From: Prosapia bicincta
Lineage: Eukaryota; Arthropoda; Insecta; Hemiptera; Cercopidae
Length of the DNA: 64,000 bases
Direction: 5' to 3'
NCBI GenBank assembly: GCA_036971475.1
Contig: JBAIZL010000001.1
Location: 155,772,044 to 155,836,043, forward strand
Shown: piece after piece, positions 56,964-62,371 of the stretch
Layout: every line of letters starts with the position of its first letter
Numbering within the stretch: the first letter of the stretch is position 1
Position numbers and translations under genes: made by a program
Notes under the pieces: generated by a model
Told to the model about the DNA's origin: nothing
Seen by the model: the letters and a program-made list of their open reading frames with translations, nothing else
The model's database searches: none

Positions 56964-57044
<81 letters not shown>

Positions 57045-57423
57045 CTAGAAAGTAATTTTGCATTATTTGAATTGACCTTAATTTTTTTCTTTATTGTATA
57101 TTTAGACCCAATTTACTGTTTGCGTATTTATTCTTGAACATTTAAAGAAGAAATATAAAACTCTTTTTTAAAGCCAAGGAAAATATGTAATGCTAAATTC
57201 TGTTTTAACCCATGGGCTTGTTTTTAAATCAAAACTCGTACTGGTAATAGACAAAGTTTTAAAAACACTAAAAATATTTATAATTGTTTATTGAAAACTA
57301 GTAGCTCACGTGAAGATGGAATCAACAAATATAAAAATATATATTCATAAGTCCATTTCTTTATGAAAATCCTTGTGATATCAAGTTTAAACTTTTTAAA
57401 AGAATTGAAAAACTATATGTAAA

Positions 57424-57467
<44 letters not shown>

Positions 57468-57511
57468 AAGTCAAAATACGAATACAAGATTTATAATTGA
57501 ATTGTAAATTG

Positions 57512-57565
<54 letters not shown>

Positions 57566-59822
57566 TTATATTTATACATTGTGTTTTAAACACAATGTAA
57601 AGTCCTCATACACATAACTGTTATTTTATGTTTGTATTTACCGACCTTAATTTTGATCATTTTTCTCACCAAACCAGTTCTCATTGAATATGTCCTAAAG
57701 CTTTATTATGATATAGCTATACAGCAATTAAGTGTAATATAATGCTCTGCTTTATTCTAGGAATTTAAGTGATTTACATATATATATTTATATATAATCA
57801 CTTAAACAATAGTTTATGACTATCCGAACTTTAAATTTTGTTAATTTGTTAAAACTTACTGACACAGAACGTTTCAGATCGCTATGTGGCGATCTTCATC
57901 AGTGTCTTCTGCTTGGAGATGTCGGGTCAAGCGGTGACGGTTTTAAAGGTAGGTTTTCGATAGTATCAAAGAGTATGTGTGATTTGTAATGTGTTTGTCC
58001 GTTTAATACGTTTGTACTTTGTGTTTCTGTAAATTTCATATTGTTCTAGTGTGTTGAGATGTAGTCCTTTTTTGTTGATGTATAAGATTTCTAGGTTATG
58101 GTAAATGTCTGTGTATTTGTGTCCTGTTTCATTTATGTAATTGTAAAATGTTGAGTTGGCGTTCTGTTTGTTACATTTGGAATTTGTTACATTCGTCGCA
58201 GTTCAGTTTGTGTACGCCTGGTGCTTGTAGTTCATCTTTGTTGTTGGTGTTGTGTTGTATTTTGTATTGTAATTTGTTATTGGCTTTGTATCCTATTTTT
58301 TGAAATTTGCGGGCTATTTGCTTTGTTGTTTTGTTTATGTATGGTAATGTGATGTATTTGTTTTCCCTGTCTGTAGTGTTAATTTTAGTGTTTTTTTGTA
58401 TTTTGTACCACAGTTTGTCTATTATTGTGGTGTTGTATCCATTTGTGTATGCTAAATATTTAACTGTGTATAGTTATTTGTTTATGTTTTCTGTGGTCAT
58501 TGGGACTTCTATGGAGCATGGATCTGAAGGCAGCATGTTTGTGTTGGATAGGGTGGTTTGAGGTGATGAGGATAAGTGTGTCTGTCTTTATGGGTTTCCT
58601 GTAAATGTTGAAGCTGTGTTTTTGTGTGTGGCTTTTTGTTATGGTTAGGTTGAGGAAGTTTAGGGATCGGTTGGTTTCAATTTCTGAAGTGAAGTGGAGT
58701 TTTTGTTATATTTTATTAGTGTAGGTAAGGAGTTTTTTGCATTGACTGGAGTTGCCTCTGTATAGTGTTATGATATCATCAACGTATCTGTGCCAGTAAA
58801 TGATTTTGTGTGCGTGTGTATTGTTTGTGAGTATCTTGGTGTTTTCTATGTGTTGTAGAAAAATTACGCTTAGGACACTACTGACAGGACTTCCCATGGG
58901 TAGGCCTTCTGGTTGTGAATAGAAGTTTGAGTTGTGGGTGAAATAGTTTTGTTTGGTGATGGTTTGAAGGAGGTTTATGATTTCGGTAACGTGGGTTTTA
59001 GGTATGTTGTTCTGAATTAATTGGTTTCTAGGATGTTGAGCGTTTTGGGTATGGGTATGTTGGTTTACATATTTGTTATGTCGAGTGATAGTAGTGTTGA
59101 ATTGTGTGGTATGTTTATGTCTTTTATTTTATTTATGAGGTTTGTTCTGTTTTTTATGTGTGTTTCTGTGTTTAAGTTTATGGATTGTCCGATTATTTTG
59201 TACATGTATTTTGCTAATTTATGTGCAGGGGCATTCTGGTAGTTTATGATGGCTCGGATGGGGACATTGGGTTTGTGAATTTTTGGTAGAGCACAGAGGG
59301 TAGGTGCTTTAAGGGTGGATTTGTTTTAGGTAGGGTATTTTGTTTTTGTTCATAATGTATTTAGATGTATTAATTAGTTCTTTGATGGTTCTGTGATATT
59401 TCTCTGTTGGGTCTGTATGTAGTTGTACTATCTTATATATATATATATATTTAGGTTAGTTTTGGTTGGTAAAGATTATTTAGATTTTTTGGACTAGGAG
59501 ACTGACAGACTTACCTTGGTAAGAGTCCACTCTGTAGTCTTGAAATAGAAACACATAAAAGCACTTAAACAATGATATATTTCAACCACACAGTGGTCTT
59601 TGTCAATCGAAGAGAAAACACAAAAAGAAATATGAGAGAATGAATTAAAATAATTATTTTATTTCATTCTCTCATATTTCTTTTTGTGTTTTCTCTTCGA
59701 TTGACAAAGACCACTGTGTGGTTGAAATATATCATTGTTTAAGTGCTTTTATGTGTTTCTATTTCAAGACTACAGAGTGGACTCTTACCAAGGTACGTCT
59801 GTCAGTCTCCTAGTCCAAAAAA

Positions 59823-59880
<58 letters not shown>

Positions 59881-62371
59881 GGATTTTATTGTAAGTAACA
59901 ATTGGCAAAAATTTTAAACTTAGTTACATCAAAACTTGACTGAATTTATAATGGCAGTAATTTTTCTTTACAAACAGGTCAGTTAAGTCACCATTACAAA
60001 GTTCAAACTACACAAACTACGTTCAGCTTGAACTTACCTGAAACGGACTTGATCTATTGTATCTAAAGAAAGTTTGCCCCTAAGATTATTTGAGTGAGGA
60101 TTTCCATAAACATTTTCACACAAATCTTCAGAGATGGCTTTTACTTGGCTTCTTGTATACAACGCTGCCCCTGTATGATCTAAATAACATTCATCTGGAA
60201 CCAGAATGCATAACTGTAATTATATAATTAATTACTGATGAAACTAGATTCATTATTAAAAAAAAAACAATTTATAATAACTAATAAAAAGTTTACTTAT
60301 TACACTTTTGTTATTAATTGTGACCAGACTTTTTGTTAACTAAAAGTTGTTAAATTGTTAACTTACACTTGGAGGAAACGTTTTCGTCTTACGACTTCAA
60401 GTGGAATTAAGATGAAAAACGTTTCCTCCAAGTGTAAGTTAACAATTTAGCAACTTTTACTTAACACAAAGTCTGGTCGCAAGTAATAGCAAAAGTGTAA
60501 TAAGTAATTAACAACCAGCACGTCATGAACAGCAACAAGATTTCGATATTTAATAAAAGGTTACACATGTTCATGTTCTTGTAATAATATCCTTCAAATA
60601 AATATCTTATAGGAGTATTTGTTTATGACCTTATGACAATGTCAGTGAGTTTCAGCCTTACTAATCTGTTGAAAAGATTAGAGGTATACCAAAGAAACGG
60701 ATATTTTTTTTGAAAGATTTGGGATTTAGGAGGAATAAAATCAATTTCTTAAAGCACATCTTAAAATTTTCTTGACCCATTTTATTGCCTATGACAATGA
60801 AGATCCAGCCCAAGGGAATATTGCAGTTGGGGAGTGATTGTGACGATACAAAATGTATTTAAACCATTGTGATCACTATCCCTTTTCAATTCAGAGACTG
60901 CTCCTCTTCTGATCCCAGTTGCTGATTGAACCATTTAGTAATATATCAGCTTAATTTTTTTATTTTACTAGTGCTTGCTACCCTATTTCATTCCAGACAT
61001 ATAAATCTTTTGGTTCACTTACACATTAAGCAAATTAATATAACATATACTAAACTGAAAAACTAAAACCGATATACGTAATTTTTGACAAAAGTTACAT
61101 CAATGCTGATTATATTAATCACTCAAACAATAGTTTATGACTATCCGAACTTTAAATTTTGTGAATTTCGGATAGTGATACACTGTTGTTTAAGTGATTA
61201 ATAAAATTCACCGAATGTAATGGACTACAAAATTCAAGAACTGATTATATTGTTTCTACATGTGTTACTAACAGATTATACAAATTATAAAAATTATTTT
61301 TAATGTTGCTAACAATAAAATGTCGTTAAAACTCGTCAGAATAGAAACAAAGCCTCACTTTTCAAGCATATTATCTTATCGAGTACTTTTTCAGGAACTA
61401 CCACAAACAACTCTATTATAGTATATTCCTACATTAAAATATATCTACAAGATTCAGCTAGAATAACTCCAGTTATAATATTAAAAAAAGAGAAGAACAT
61501 GCCATACATAAATAAACTGTTTACTGAACAGTAGTGGCCTTCATTTTCTTTGGTTGTTCAACAACAAATAAATAATTGGTTTAGATTCACAATTTGATCT
61601 GGCAGGCACAACTCCGATTGCTTTTTAGAATTTTTTAGAGTTTAGAAAATCTAGATACTTTTTTTCTACACCAGCATGCAGTCACTTAAATTGAAATCTA
61701 AGAATTAATAATATAGATGAAACTAATACTACAACAATTTGTATGCATGCGATTAGGTTAGTTTGCATAAGAGTTTTTTACAACAGGTGTCACTTTAAGT
61801 TATATAATTACTTTATTAAATGTACATTAATAAGCTAAAATTCTATTGATTTTAAAAGTTCTTTATTATTTAATCAGGCATTTATTAAGATTATTACGTT
61901 TTAAACACAATGTTAAGTTGTCATACACATAGTTTTTATGTTATGCTTATATTTACCAAGCTTAATTTTGTTCATTGTTTTCACCAAACCAGTTTTCATT
62001 GAATATGTTCTAAAAGCTATATTACGATATAGCTATACAGCAATGAAGTGTAATATAATGCTCCGCTTTATTCTAGGAACACAGTTTATACGGTTTTATA
62101 TGTCTAAATTGAGGTTATGTTTGTAATTTTTCAAATTTTAATCACTATCCGTATTAATAGTTTATGGCATTTAAAATAATTTTTTTCTTGTTTAGAATGT
62201 GCTTTTAAGTAACATATACAACAAAAAGTTAATGCAATCTTTGTCATTTTTTGGCTAGTATTATTTGAAACTGAAATTTAATTAATGCGTTTAAAGTAGA
62301 CCTGTTAATAGCTTACCTTTTAGTCTATGAAACTCGGATTTTATTACTTCCTCACTTAAATTGCACAACAT
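19325..62371 (-). CDS. mocos: Molybdenum cofactor sulfurase, 14 coding exons, 838 aa
   Basis: This enzyme adds the terminal sulfur ligand to the molybdenum cofactor, which activates xanthine dehydrogenase and aldehyde oxidase in the cytosol. The joined exons are 62317-62371, 60038-60194, 56506-56654, 52229-52529, 51339-51593, 49038-49314, 46159-46275, 43849-44004, 38325-38512, 35252-35481, 32073-32289, 28576-28681, 25323-25430 and 19325-19525. All phases agree and there are no internal stops. Residues 1-490 are the class V aminotransferase-like, PLP-dependent domain: YLDHTG near 22-27, DNHTS near 141-145, LDAA near 229-232, candidate PLP lysine K256 in SFYK, and cysteines C414, C416 and C421 in [11 protein letters not shown]. 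Residues 490-550 are a polar linker. Residues 552-838 are the MOSC_N and MOSC domains (FIYPVKSC near 562-569, GPCGRC near 775-780). The length fits the family (about 780-890 aa). Seen: motifs and splice sites. Inferred: transcript structure. Confidence 0.96.
19526..20349 (-). other. mocos intron 13, distal part
   Basis: Intronic, AT-rich, no recognised element before the mariner relic. Confidence 0.6.
20350..20765 (-). mobile_element. Mariner transposase C-terminal relic
   Basis: On the minus strand [17 protein letters not shown] and [11 protein letters not shown] lead to the tail [16 protein letters not shown] and [16 protein letters not shown]. This matches the C-terminal third of mariner-type transposases (YYLEVL.R, DFFLFP.LK, R...CI...G.YFE). 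The catalytic residues are lost. Located in mocos intron 13. Confidence 0.75.
21960..22200. repeat. Palindromic Penelope terminal repeat (family D) with ORF-start fragment
   Basis: The arms GAAGTTAATATATTACTATT and CCACCATTAAGTGCAATAAT occur in both orientations. After the second arm comes AAAACAATGGATAACGTAAA and then CAAGAATATAT running into (TA)n. Copies with the same structure and the same truncation are at 54.58-54.76 and 56.73-56.97 kb. Confidence 0.85.
22203..22248. repeat. (TA)n microsatellite
   Basis: Pure TA dinucleotide run directly after the truncated Penelope ORF-start fragment. Confidence 0.95.
22300..23085 (+). mobile_element. Penelope-like element fragment with GIY-YIG domain
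   Basis: A frame at 22549-22830 reads [30 protein letters not shown], the GIY-YIG endonuclease of Penelope-like elements; the catalytic Arg is in KERYKEH. Flanks at 22305-22335 and 23044-23080 are inverted copies of ATTTCAAAAACAAGAATACT. Downstream CCTGAAGATGC..GGCGAAAAGC resembles the usual tail hairpin. The RT is missing. Confidence 0.85.
23083..23172. repeat. (TA)n tract followed by poly-T
   Basis: About 70 bases of TA, then about 18 T. It lies between the Penelope tail and the perfect palindrome at 23172-23309. Confidence 0.95.
23172..23309. repeat. Near-perfect palindrome of about 137 bp
   Basis: Arms begin GGACTAGGAGACTGACAGAC and run through CTTGAAATAGAAACAC to a 4-base centre, then repeat inverted. 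The same arms form the outer part of the larger palindrome at 59480-59824. Confidence 0.95.
23344..23434. repeat. (TA)n(TG)n microsatellite
   Basis: About 60 bases of TA followed by about 30 bases of TG. It follows the text TTTACCAACCAAAACTAACC, which also borders the palindrome at 59.46 kb. Confidence 0.95.
25323..25430 (-). CDS. mocos: mocos exon 13 (MOSC)
   Basis: A 36-codon, phase 0-0 exon: [12 protein letters not shown], then [17 protein letters not shown]. Acceptor ATGTTGTAG, donor AAG|GTAAAT. The 5' half of this exon and its acceptor are repeated at about 26550-26580 (see the partial duplicate entry). Confidence 0.95.
25675..26549. mobile_element. Pogo/Tigger-type MITE, 875 bp, TA target site
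   Basis: The ends are perfect inverted repeats, CAGTAAACTCCCGATTATCC at the left and its complement at the right, flanked by TA on both sides (25673-25674 and 26550-26551). The empty site is visible in unit A of the tandem duplication. The interior has an open frame at 25956-26270 that I do not recognise. Confidence 0.9.
26550..26580 (-). pseudogene. Partial duplicate of mocos exon 13
   Basis: On the minus strand an acceptor (ATGTTGCAG) is followed by the same bases as the start of exon 13 (ESMLNRF frame). The copy is cut at a TA by the MITE at 25675-26549. The rest of the copied exon start lies at 25659-25674, and the donor half is missing. It sits between exons 12 and 13, so it cannot supply a full extra exon. 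Confidence 0.85.
26900..27310 (-). mobile_element. Penelope GIY-YIG relic
   Basis: The minus-strand frame reads [24 protein letters not shown]. It matches IYKI.C..C...YIGQT...L..R..EH of Penelope GIY-YIG domains but is shortened, with the YIGQT part deleted. No other domain is recognisable. Confidence 0.5.
27575..27893. repeat. Foldback element with arms of about 100 bp
   Basis: ACAACTCACAATTATAAAAC, then CTCAAACGCATTTTATTGAC and GTGATTCTATCA, recur inverted at 27785-27893 with a few mismatches. The loop of about 95 bases is AT-rich. No coding sequence. Confidence 0.8.
28576..28681 (-). CDS. mocos: mocos exon 12 (MOSC)
   Basis: Encodes [23 protein letters not shown], the first MOSC strand-helix unit. 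The frame needs the second of two nearby AGs (ATAGGCAG|T) rather than TTTTCTAG eight bases upstream. Donor AGG|GTAAAA, phase 0. Confidence 0.85.
29940..30540 (+). mobile_element. Penelope-like element fragment, family B, with inverted terminal repeats
   Basis: A frame at 29996-30223 reads [21 protein letters not shown], part of a GIY-YIG domain; the N-terminal GIYKL.C part is lost. The tail GAAACGGCTGTCCTCAACAA and AGTGCTACTATAGGCAAGTT at 30419-30470 is repeated inverted at 29950-30020, so the fragment is bracketed by head-to-head copies of its own terminal repeat. The text GTAGCTCACGTGAAGATGGA follows, as at 13.2 and 57.3 kb. Located in mocos intron 11. Confidence 0.85.
30541..32072 (-). other. 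mocos intron 11, remaining sequence
   Basis: AT-rich, no repeat pair or coding motif recognised between the Penelope fragment and exon 11. Confidence 0.6.
32073..32289 (-). CDS. mocos: mocos exon 11 (MOSC_N)
   Basis: Encodes [31 protein letters not shown] and [10 protein letters not shown]. Two acceptors keep the frame: CTATTCAAG|GC (chosen, because the predicted protein then matches family length) and GTGTTAG|TT, which would add about 16 residues. Donor GGCAA|GTAAAA. A GCAAGT also overlaps this donor but gives the wrong phase. Confidence 0.88.
33253..35092 (-). mobile_element. Penelope-like retroelement, family C, RT plus GIY-YIG
   Basis: The best preserved Penelope copy. On the minus strand: [20 protein letters not shown] (34860-34740), then [27 protein letters not shown], the catalytic [12 protein letters not shown] near 34350, and NFLDLTI. 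A frameshift lies near 34070. The C-terminal frame at 33349-34077 carries an intact GIY-YIG domain, [26 protein letters not shown]. The tail at 33253-33325 is the family C terminal repeat. The 5' end is truncated near 35092, 160 bases from the mocos exon 10 donor. Antisense orientation does not apply: it is on the same strand as mocos. Penelope elements use RT with a GIY-YIG nuclease instead of an AP-like endonuclease. Confidence 0.93.
35252..35481 (-). CDS. mocos: mocos exon 10 (MOSC_N)
   Basis: Acceptor TTGTTACAG, donor ATAG|GTAATA, phase 2 in and phase 1 out. It encodes [28 protein letters not shown] and [12 protein letters not shown], the conserved beta-barrel start of MOSC_N. A Penelope-like element ends about 160 bases past the donor. 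Confidence 0.96.
35482..38324 (-). other. mocos intron 9
   Basis: No element identified. A GC-richer patch near 37010-37260 and a frame near 37576-37933 look like decayed repeats, but no family could be named. Confidence 0.5.
38325..38512 (-). CDS. mocos: mocos exon 9 (interdomain linker)
   Basis: Begins [16 protein letters not shown] and is rich in Lys, Asp and Ser. This is the variable linker between the sulfurase and MOSC halves. Donor GAAAT|GTAAGT, phase 2. Family conservation is low here, so support comes from the splice sites and phase fit on both sides. Confidence 0.85.
39236..39910. mobile_element. piggyBac-type MITE, 675 bp, TTAA-flanked
   Basis: Ends CCCTTTGCACGCG and inverted CCCTTAGCACGCGGGAC with TTAA at both outer edges (39232-39235 and 39911-39914). 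A second copy of the end motif (CTAGCGCGTATTACGGGATA) lies inside the left end. No transposase. In mocos intron 8. Confidence 0.9.
40787..41304. mobile_element. piggyBac-type MITE, 518 bp, TTAA-flanked
   Basis: Ends CTCTTTGATTAGCATTCATG and inverted CCCTTTGATTAGCAACATG with TTAA on each side (40783-40786 and 41305-41308). It differs in sequence from the MITE at 39.2 kb, so it represents a second family. Non-coding interior. In mocos intron 8. Confidence 0.88.
41381..43752 (+). mobile_element. Tigger (pogo superfamily) transposon, 2372 bp, near full length
   Basis: TA-flanked inverted repeats, TAGTAGAACCTCTCGAACTC at the left and CAGTAGAACCTCTCAAACTC at the right (inverted). It encodes a CENP-B/pogo-type transposase on the plus strand, split by a deletion-frameshift near 42612 and an in-frame stop at 43011-43013. 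It lies in mocos intron 8, antisense to mocos, about 95 bases from the exon 8 donor. Confidence 0.95.
41824..43409 (+). pseudogene. Tigger transposase, broken in at least three places
   Basis: Start [16 protein letters not shown]. Residues 1-60 form the CENP-B-like helix-turn-helix ([16 protein letters not shown]). A second DNA-binding domain follows (EALQFYEQF, then [15 protein letters not shown]). Catalytic DDE part: [11 protein letters not shown], then after the frameshift [28 protein letters not shown]. About 15-20 residues that normally lie between NAWM and LKNKNLP are missing, so a small deletion caused the frameshift near 42612. A TAA at 43011-43013 and a TGA at 43341-43343 interrupt the C-terminal part. 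The last codons are [12 protein letters not shown] and TAA. Confidence 0.92.
43849..44004 (-). CDS. mocos: mocos exon 8
   Basis: A 52-codon, phase 0-0 exon. It encodes [24 protein letters not shown] and the end of the aminotransferase domain. Acceptor TTTTTTTTCAG, donor AAG|GTATAA. A Tigger element begins only about 95 bases beyond the donor, inside intron 8. Confidence 0.95.
44005..46158 (-). other. mocos intron 7
   Basis: AT-rich with no recognised element. A frame at 44359-44610 has no domain or splice signals. Confidence 0.6.
46159..46275 (-). CDS. mocos: mocos exon 7 (catalytic cysteine motif)
   Basis: A 39-codon, phase 0-0 exon with acceptor ATTCTTCAG and donor CAA|GTTAGT. It carries [18 protein letters not shown]. 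One cysteine in this motif (about C416, in FCN) corresponds to the desulfurase cysteine studied in the plant homologue ABA3. That assignment rests on family knowledge, not on this sequence. Confidence 0.95.
47040..48560 (+). mobile_element. Second Tigger-type transposase relic
   Basis: The left end ATTAGAACCTCGATATTTTG resembles a Tigger terminal repeat. The frame fragments read [14 protein letters not shown], then [14 protein letters not shown] (catalytic Asp changed to Asn), then [15 protein letters not shown] and [17 protein letters not shown]. Many stops. It is older than the copy at 41.4 kb. In mocos intron 6; the right end was not located. Confidence 0.75.
49038..49314 (-). CDS. mocos: mocos exon 6
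   Basis: Begins AG|G to rebuild the Arg of RFEDGT, a highly conserved motif, and continues with [13 protein letters not shown] to YIGYME. The donor is GAG|GTTTGT, phase 0. It encodes residues about 306-398, the C-terminal subdomain of the aminotransferase fold. Confidence 0.95.
50110..50810 (-). mobile_element. Jockey-type LINE reverse transcriptase relic
   Basis: On the minus strand: [32 protein letters not shown] (FADD with the last Asp changed), [24 protein letters not shown], and finally [16 protein letters not shown]. The order and motifs match the RT and thumb of Jockey/CR1-type ORF2. Both ends are missing, with several frameshifts. In mocos intron 5. Confidence 0.75.
51339..51593 (-). 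CDS. mocos: mocos exon 5 (PLP lysine)
   Basis: Acceptor TTTTTATTGTAG, donor GAGAG|GTATGT. It encodes [15 protein letters not shown], then [17 protein letters not shown] and YYGGGTV. By family homology the aspartate of LDAA (about D230) contacts the PLP ring nitrogen and the lysine of SFYK (about K256) forms the internal aldimine. Confidence 0.95.
52229..52529 (-). CDS. mocos: mocos exon 4 (GC donor)
   Basis: Starts after TGTGTTTCAG and encodes [22 protein letters not shown], and the [17 protein letters not shown] segment (residues 121-221). The exon must end in phase 2 to join exon 5. The only donor that does so is GATGG|GCAAGT, a GC donor matching the known GC-AG consensus. The nearest GT (CAA|GTG) gives phase 0 and breaks the frame. 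Confidence 0.9.
52530..54029 (-). other. mocos intron 3, proximal part
   Basis: AT-rich. A less AT-rich patch at 53270-53420 is not identifiable. No coding motif. Confidence 0.55.
54030..54316 (+). pseudogene. Possible Tigger transposase C-terminal relic
   Basis: The frame reads [12 protein letters not shown], then [19 protein letters not shown]. It lines up with [21 protein letters not shown] at the C-terminus of the Tigger transposase at 43.1 kb. Stops are frequent. No terminal repeats were found. Confidence 0.4.
54471..54770. repeat. Penelope family D terminal repeats, several arms, with (CA)n/(TA)n
   Basis: A first arm at 54471-54548, a microsatellite at 54549-54585, then a nearly perfect palindrome at 54584-54702 with arms GAAGTTAATATATTACTATT. 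It continues into CAATGGATAACGTTAAATAC and CAAGAATATAT, truncated at (TA)n like the copies at 22.2 and 56.9 kb. Confidence 0.85.
54790..55560 (-). mobile_element. Penelope-like element fragment, family related to 22.5 kb
   Basis: On the minus strand: [20 protein letters not shown] at 55430-55310, the segment before the nuclease in Penelope elements. After a stop comes [24 protein letters not shown] near 55210-55150, nearly the same as the GIY-YIG frame at 22.5 kb, and a C-terminal part with [16 protein letters not shown] is absent. In mocos intron 3. Confidence 0.8.
55990..56110. repeat. Penelope family A terminal repeat, internally shortened
   Basis: CTTGAATTTTGTAGTCCATT, then TAATTAATCACTTAAACAAT, and inverted ATAAACTATTGTTTAAGTGA. 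Compared with the 7.4-kb copy, most of the inner stem is deleted. Confidence 0.75.
56506..56654 (-). CDS. mocos: mocos exon 3
   Basis: Acceptor TATATTTCAG and donor A|GTGAGT, phase 2 in and phase 1 out. It encodes the [20 protein letters not shown] segment, the glycine/threonine-rich part of the PLP-binding fold. Reading four bases further, to a second GT, would break the frame with exon 4, so the GTGAGT donor was chosen. Confidence 0.94.
56733..56965. repeat. Palindromic Penelope family D terminal repeat
   Basis: Arms GAAGTTAATATATTACTATT to GGCACCTTTCGGTC, centre near 56825, then inverted. It ends with AAAACAATGGATAACGTAAA and CAAGAATATAT, running into a 75-base (TA)n. The inverted text GACCGAAAGGTGCC may be part of the terminal hairpin. 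Confidence 0.88.
56967..57042. repeat. (TA)n microsatellite
   Basis: About 75 bases of TA directly following the truncated Penelope ORF start. Confidence 0.95.
57293..57345 (+). repeat. Fragment of Penelope family B tail
   Basis: GAAAACTAGTAGCTCACGTG, then AAGATGGAATCAACAAATA, the same text as at 13.2 and 30.5 kb. Nothing else of the element remains. Confidence 0.7.
57428..57561. repeat. Two (TA)n tracts
   Basis: TA runs at 57428-57461 and 57515-57561 with about 50 bases of unique AT-rich sequence between them. Confidence 0.95.
57583..57768 (+). repeat. Direct repeat copy 1 (about 180 bp)
   Basis: Shares CACCAAACCAGTT, CATTGAATATGT, GATATAGCTATACAGCAAT and GTGTAATATAATGCTC with 61901-62083, same orientation. 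The repeat is non-coding. Family unknown; it may be a local duplication within the gene or a dispersed repeat. Confidence 0.85.
57796..59450 (-). mobile_element. Penelope-like element, family A, decayed
   Basis: On the minus strand: [20 protein letters not shown] (58897 onward) and the catalytic [16 protein letters not shown] near 58790, LNFLNLTI, and a degraded GIY-YIG ([12 protein letters not shown] near 58200). The tail at 57796-57902 carries the hammerhead-like motif and the family A terminal repeat. The 5' end is cut at (TA)n at 59429-59449. Multiple stops. In mocos intron 2. Confidence 0.88.
57860..57910 (-). ncRNA. Hammerhead ribozyme-like motif in Penelope terminal repeat
   Basis: Reading the minus strand: CTGATGA (57902-57896), a perfect 7-bp stem AGATCGC/GCGATCT with a 6-base loop (57895-57876), GAAA (57875-57872), then CGTTC. 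Flanking AGACA and TGTGTC can form a short stem I. This is the type I hammerhead layout with a very short stem III, known from Penelope-like elements. Whether it cleaves is untested. Confidence 0.7.
59480..59824. repeat. Large palindrome, about 345 bp, nested arms
   Basis: Outer arms GGACTAGGAGACTGACAGAC to CTTGAAATAGAAACAC match the small palindrome at 23.2 kb. Inside are a second pair of arms, GCACTTAAACAATGATATAT to TTTGTCAATCGAAGAG, and a short centre near 59650. Inner text GACCAC..GTGGTTGAAATA resembles a decayed hammerhead stem II followed by GAAA. Confidence 0.93.
59824..59878. repeat. (TA)n microsatellite
   Basis: TA run directly after the large palindrome. Confidence 0.95.
60038..60194 (-). 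CDS. mocos: mocos exon 2
   Basis: Begins after CTGGTTCCAG and ends at CAG|GTAAGT, phase 1 in and phase 2 out. It encodes the N-terminal motif [13 protein letters not shown] and the YGNPHS segment (residues about 19-71), both hallmarks of the cysteine-desulfurase-like domain of molybdenum cofactor sulfurases. Confidence 0.95.
60300..60507. repeat. Foldback element, about 207 bp
   Basis: Arms include GACCAGACTTTTTGTTAAC, GTTAACTTACACTTGGAGGA and AACGTTTTCGTCTTA, repeated inverted from 60406, with a centre of about 15 bases. It sits in mocos intron 1 close to exon 2. No coding content. It may be another Penelope-type hairpin, but no matching element is in the window. Confidence 0.88.
60508..61107 (-). 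other. mocos intron 1, middle part
   Basis: A moderately GC-richer patch at 60660-60940 looks like a decayed transposon frame but matched no family I know. Confidence 0.5.
61108..61242. repeat. Penelope family A terminal repeat, shortened hairpin
   Basis: TTAATCACTCAAACAATAGT and TATCCGAACTTTAAATTTTG, then inverted TTTCGGATAGTGATACACTG to TTTAAGTGATTAAT. The outer flank TGGACTACAAAATTCAAG is shared with the copies at 7.4 and 56.0 kb. Confidence 0.85.
61901..62083 (+). repeat. Direct repeat copy 2 (about 180 bp)
   Basis: Second copy of the repeat at 57583-57768, in mocos intron 1, same orientation. Copies differ at scattered positions, so the duplication is not recent. Confidence 0.85.
62317..62371 (-). 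CDS. mocos: mocos exon 1 (start codon)
   Basis: Encodes [18 protein letters not shown] plus the first base of an Asp codon. The donor is AAAAG|GTAAGC. The exon gives a short leader before the conserved YLDH motif, as in other family members. A sequence resembling an acceptor (TTTGTTTCAG) ends 12 bases before the ATG, so a spliced 5' UTR or an upstream coding exon is possible. The start codon is therefore likely but not proven. Confidence 0.8.
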
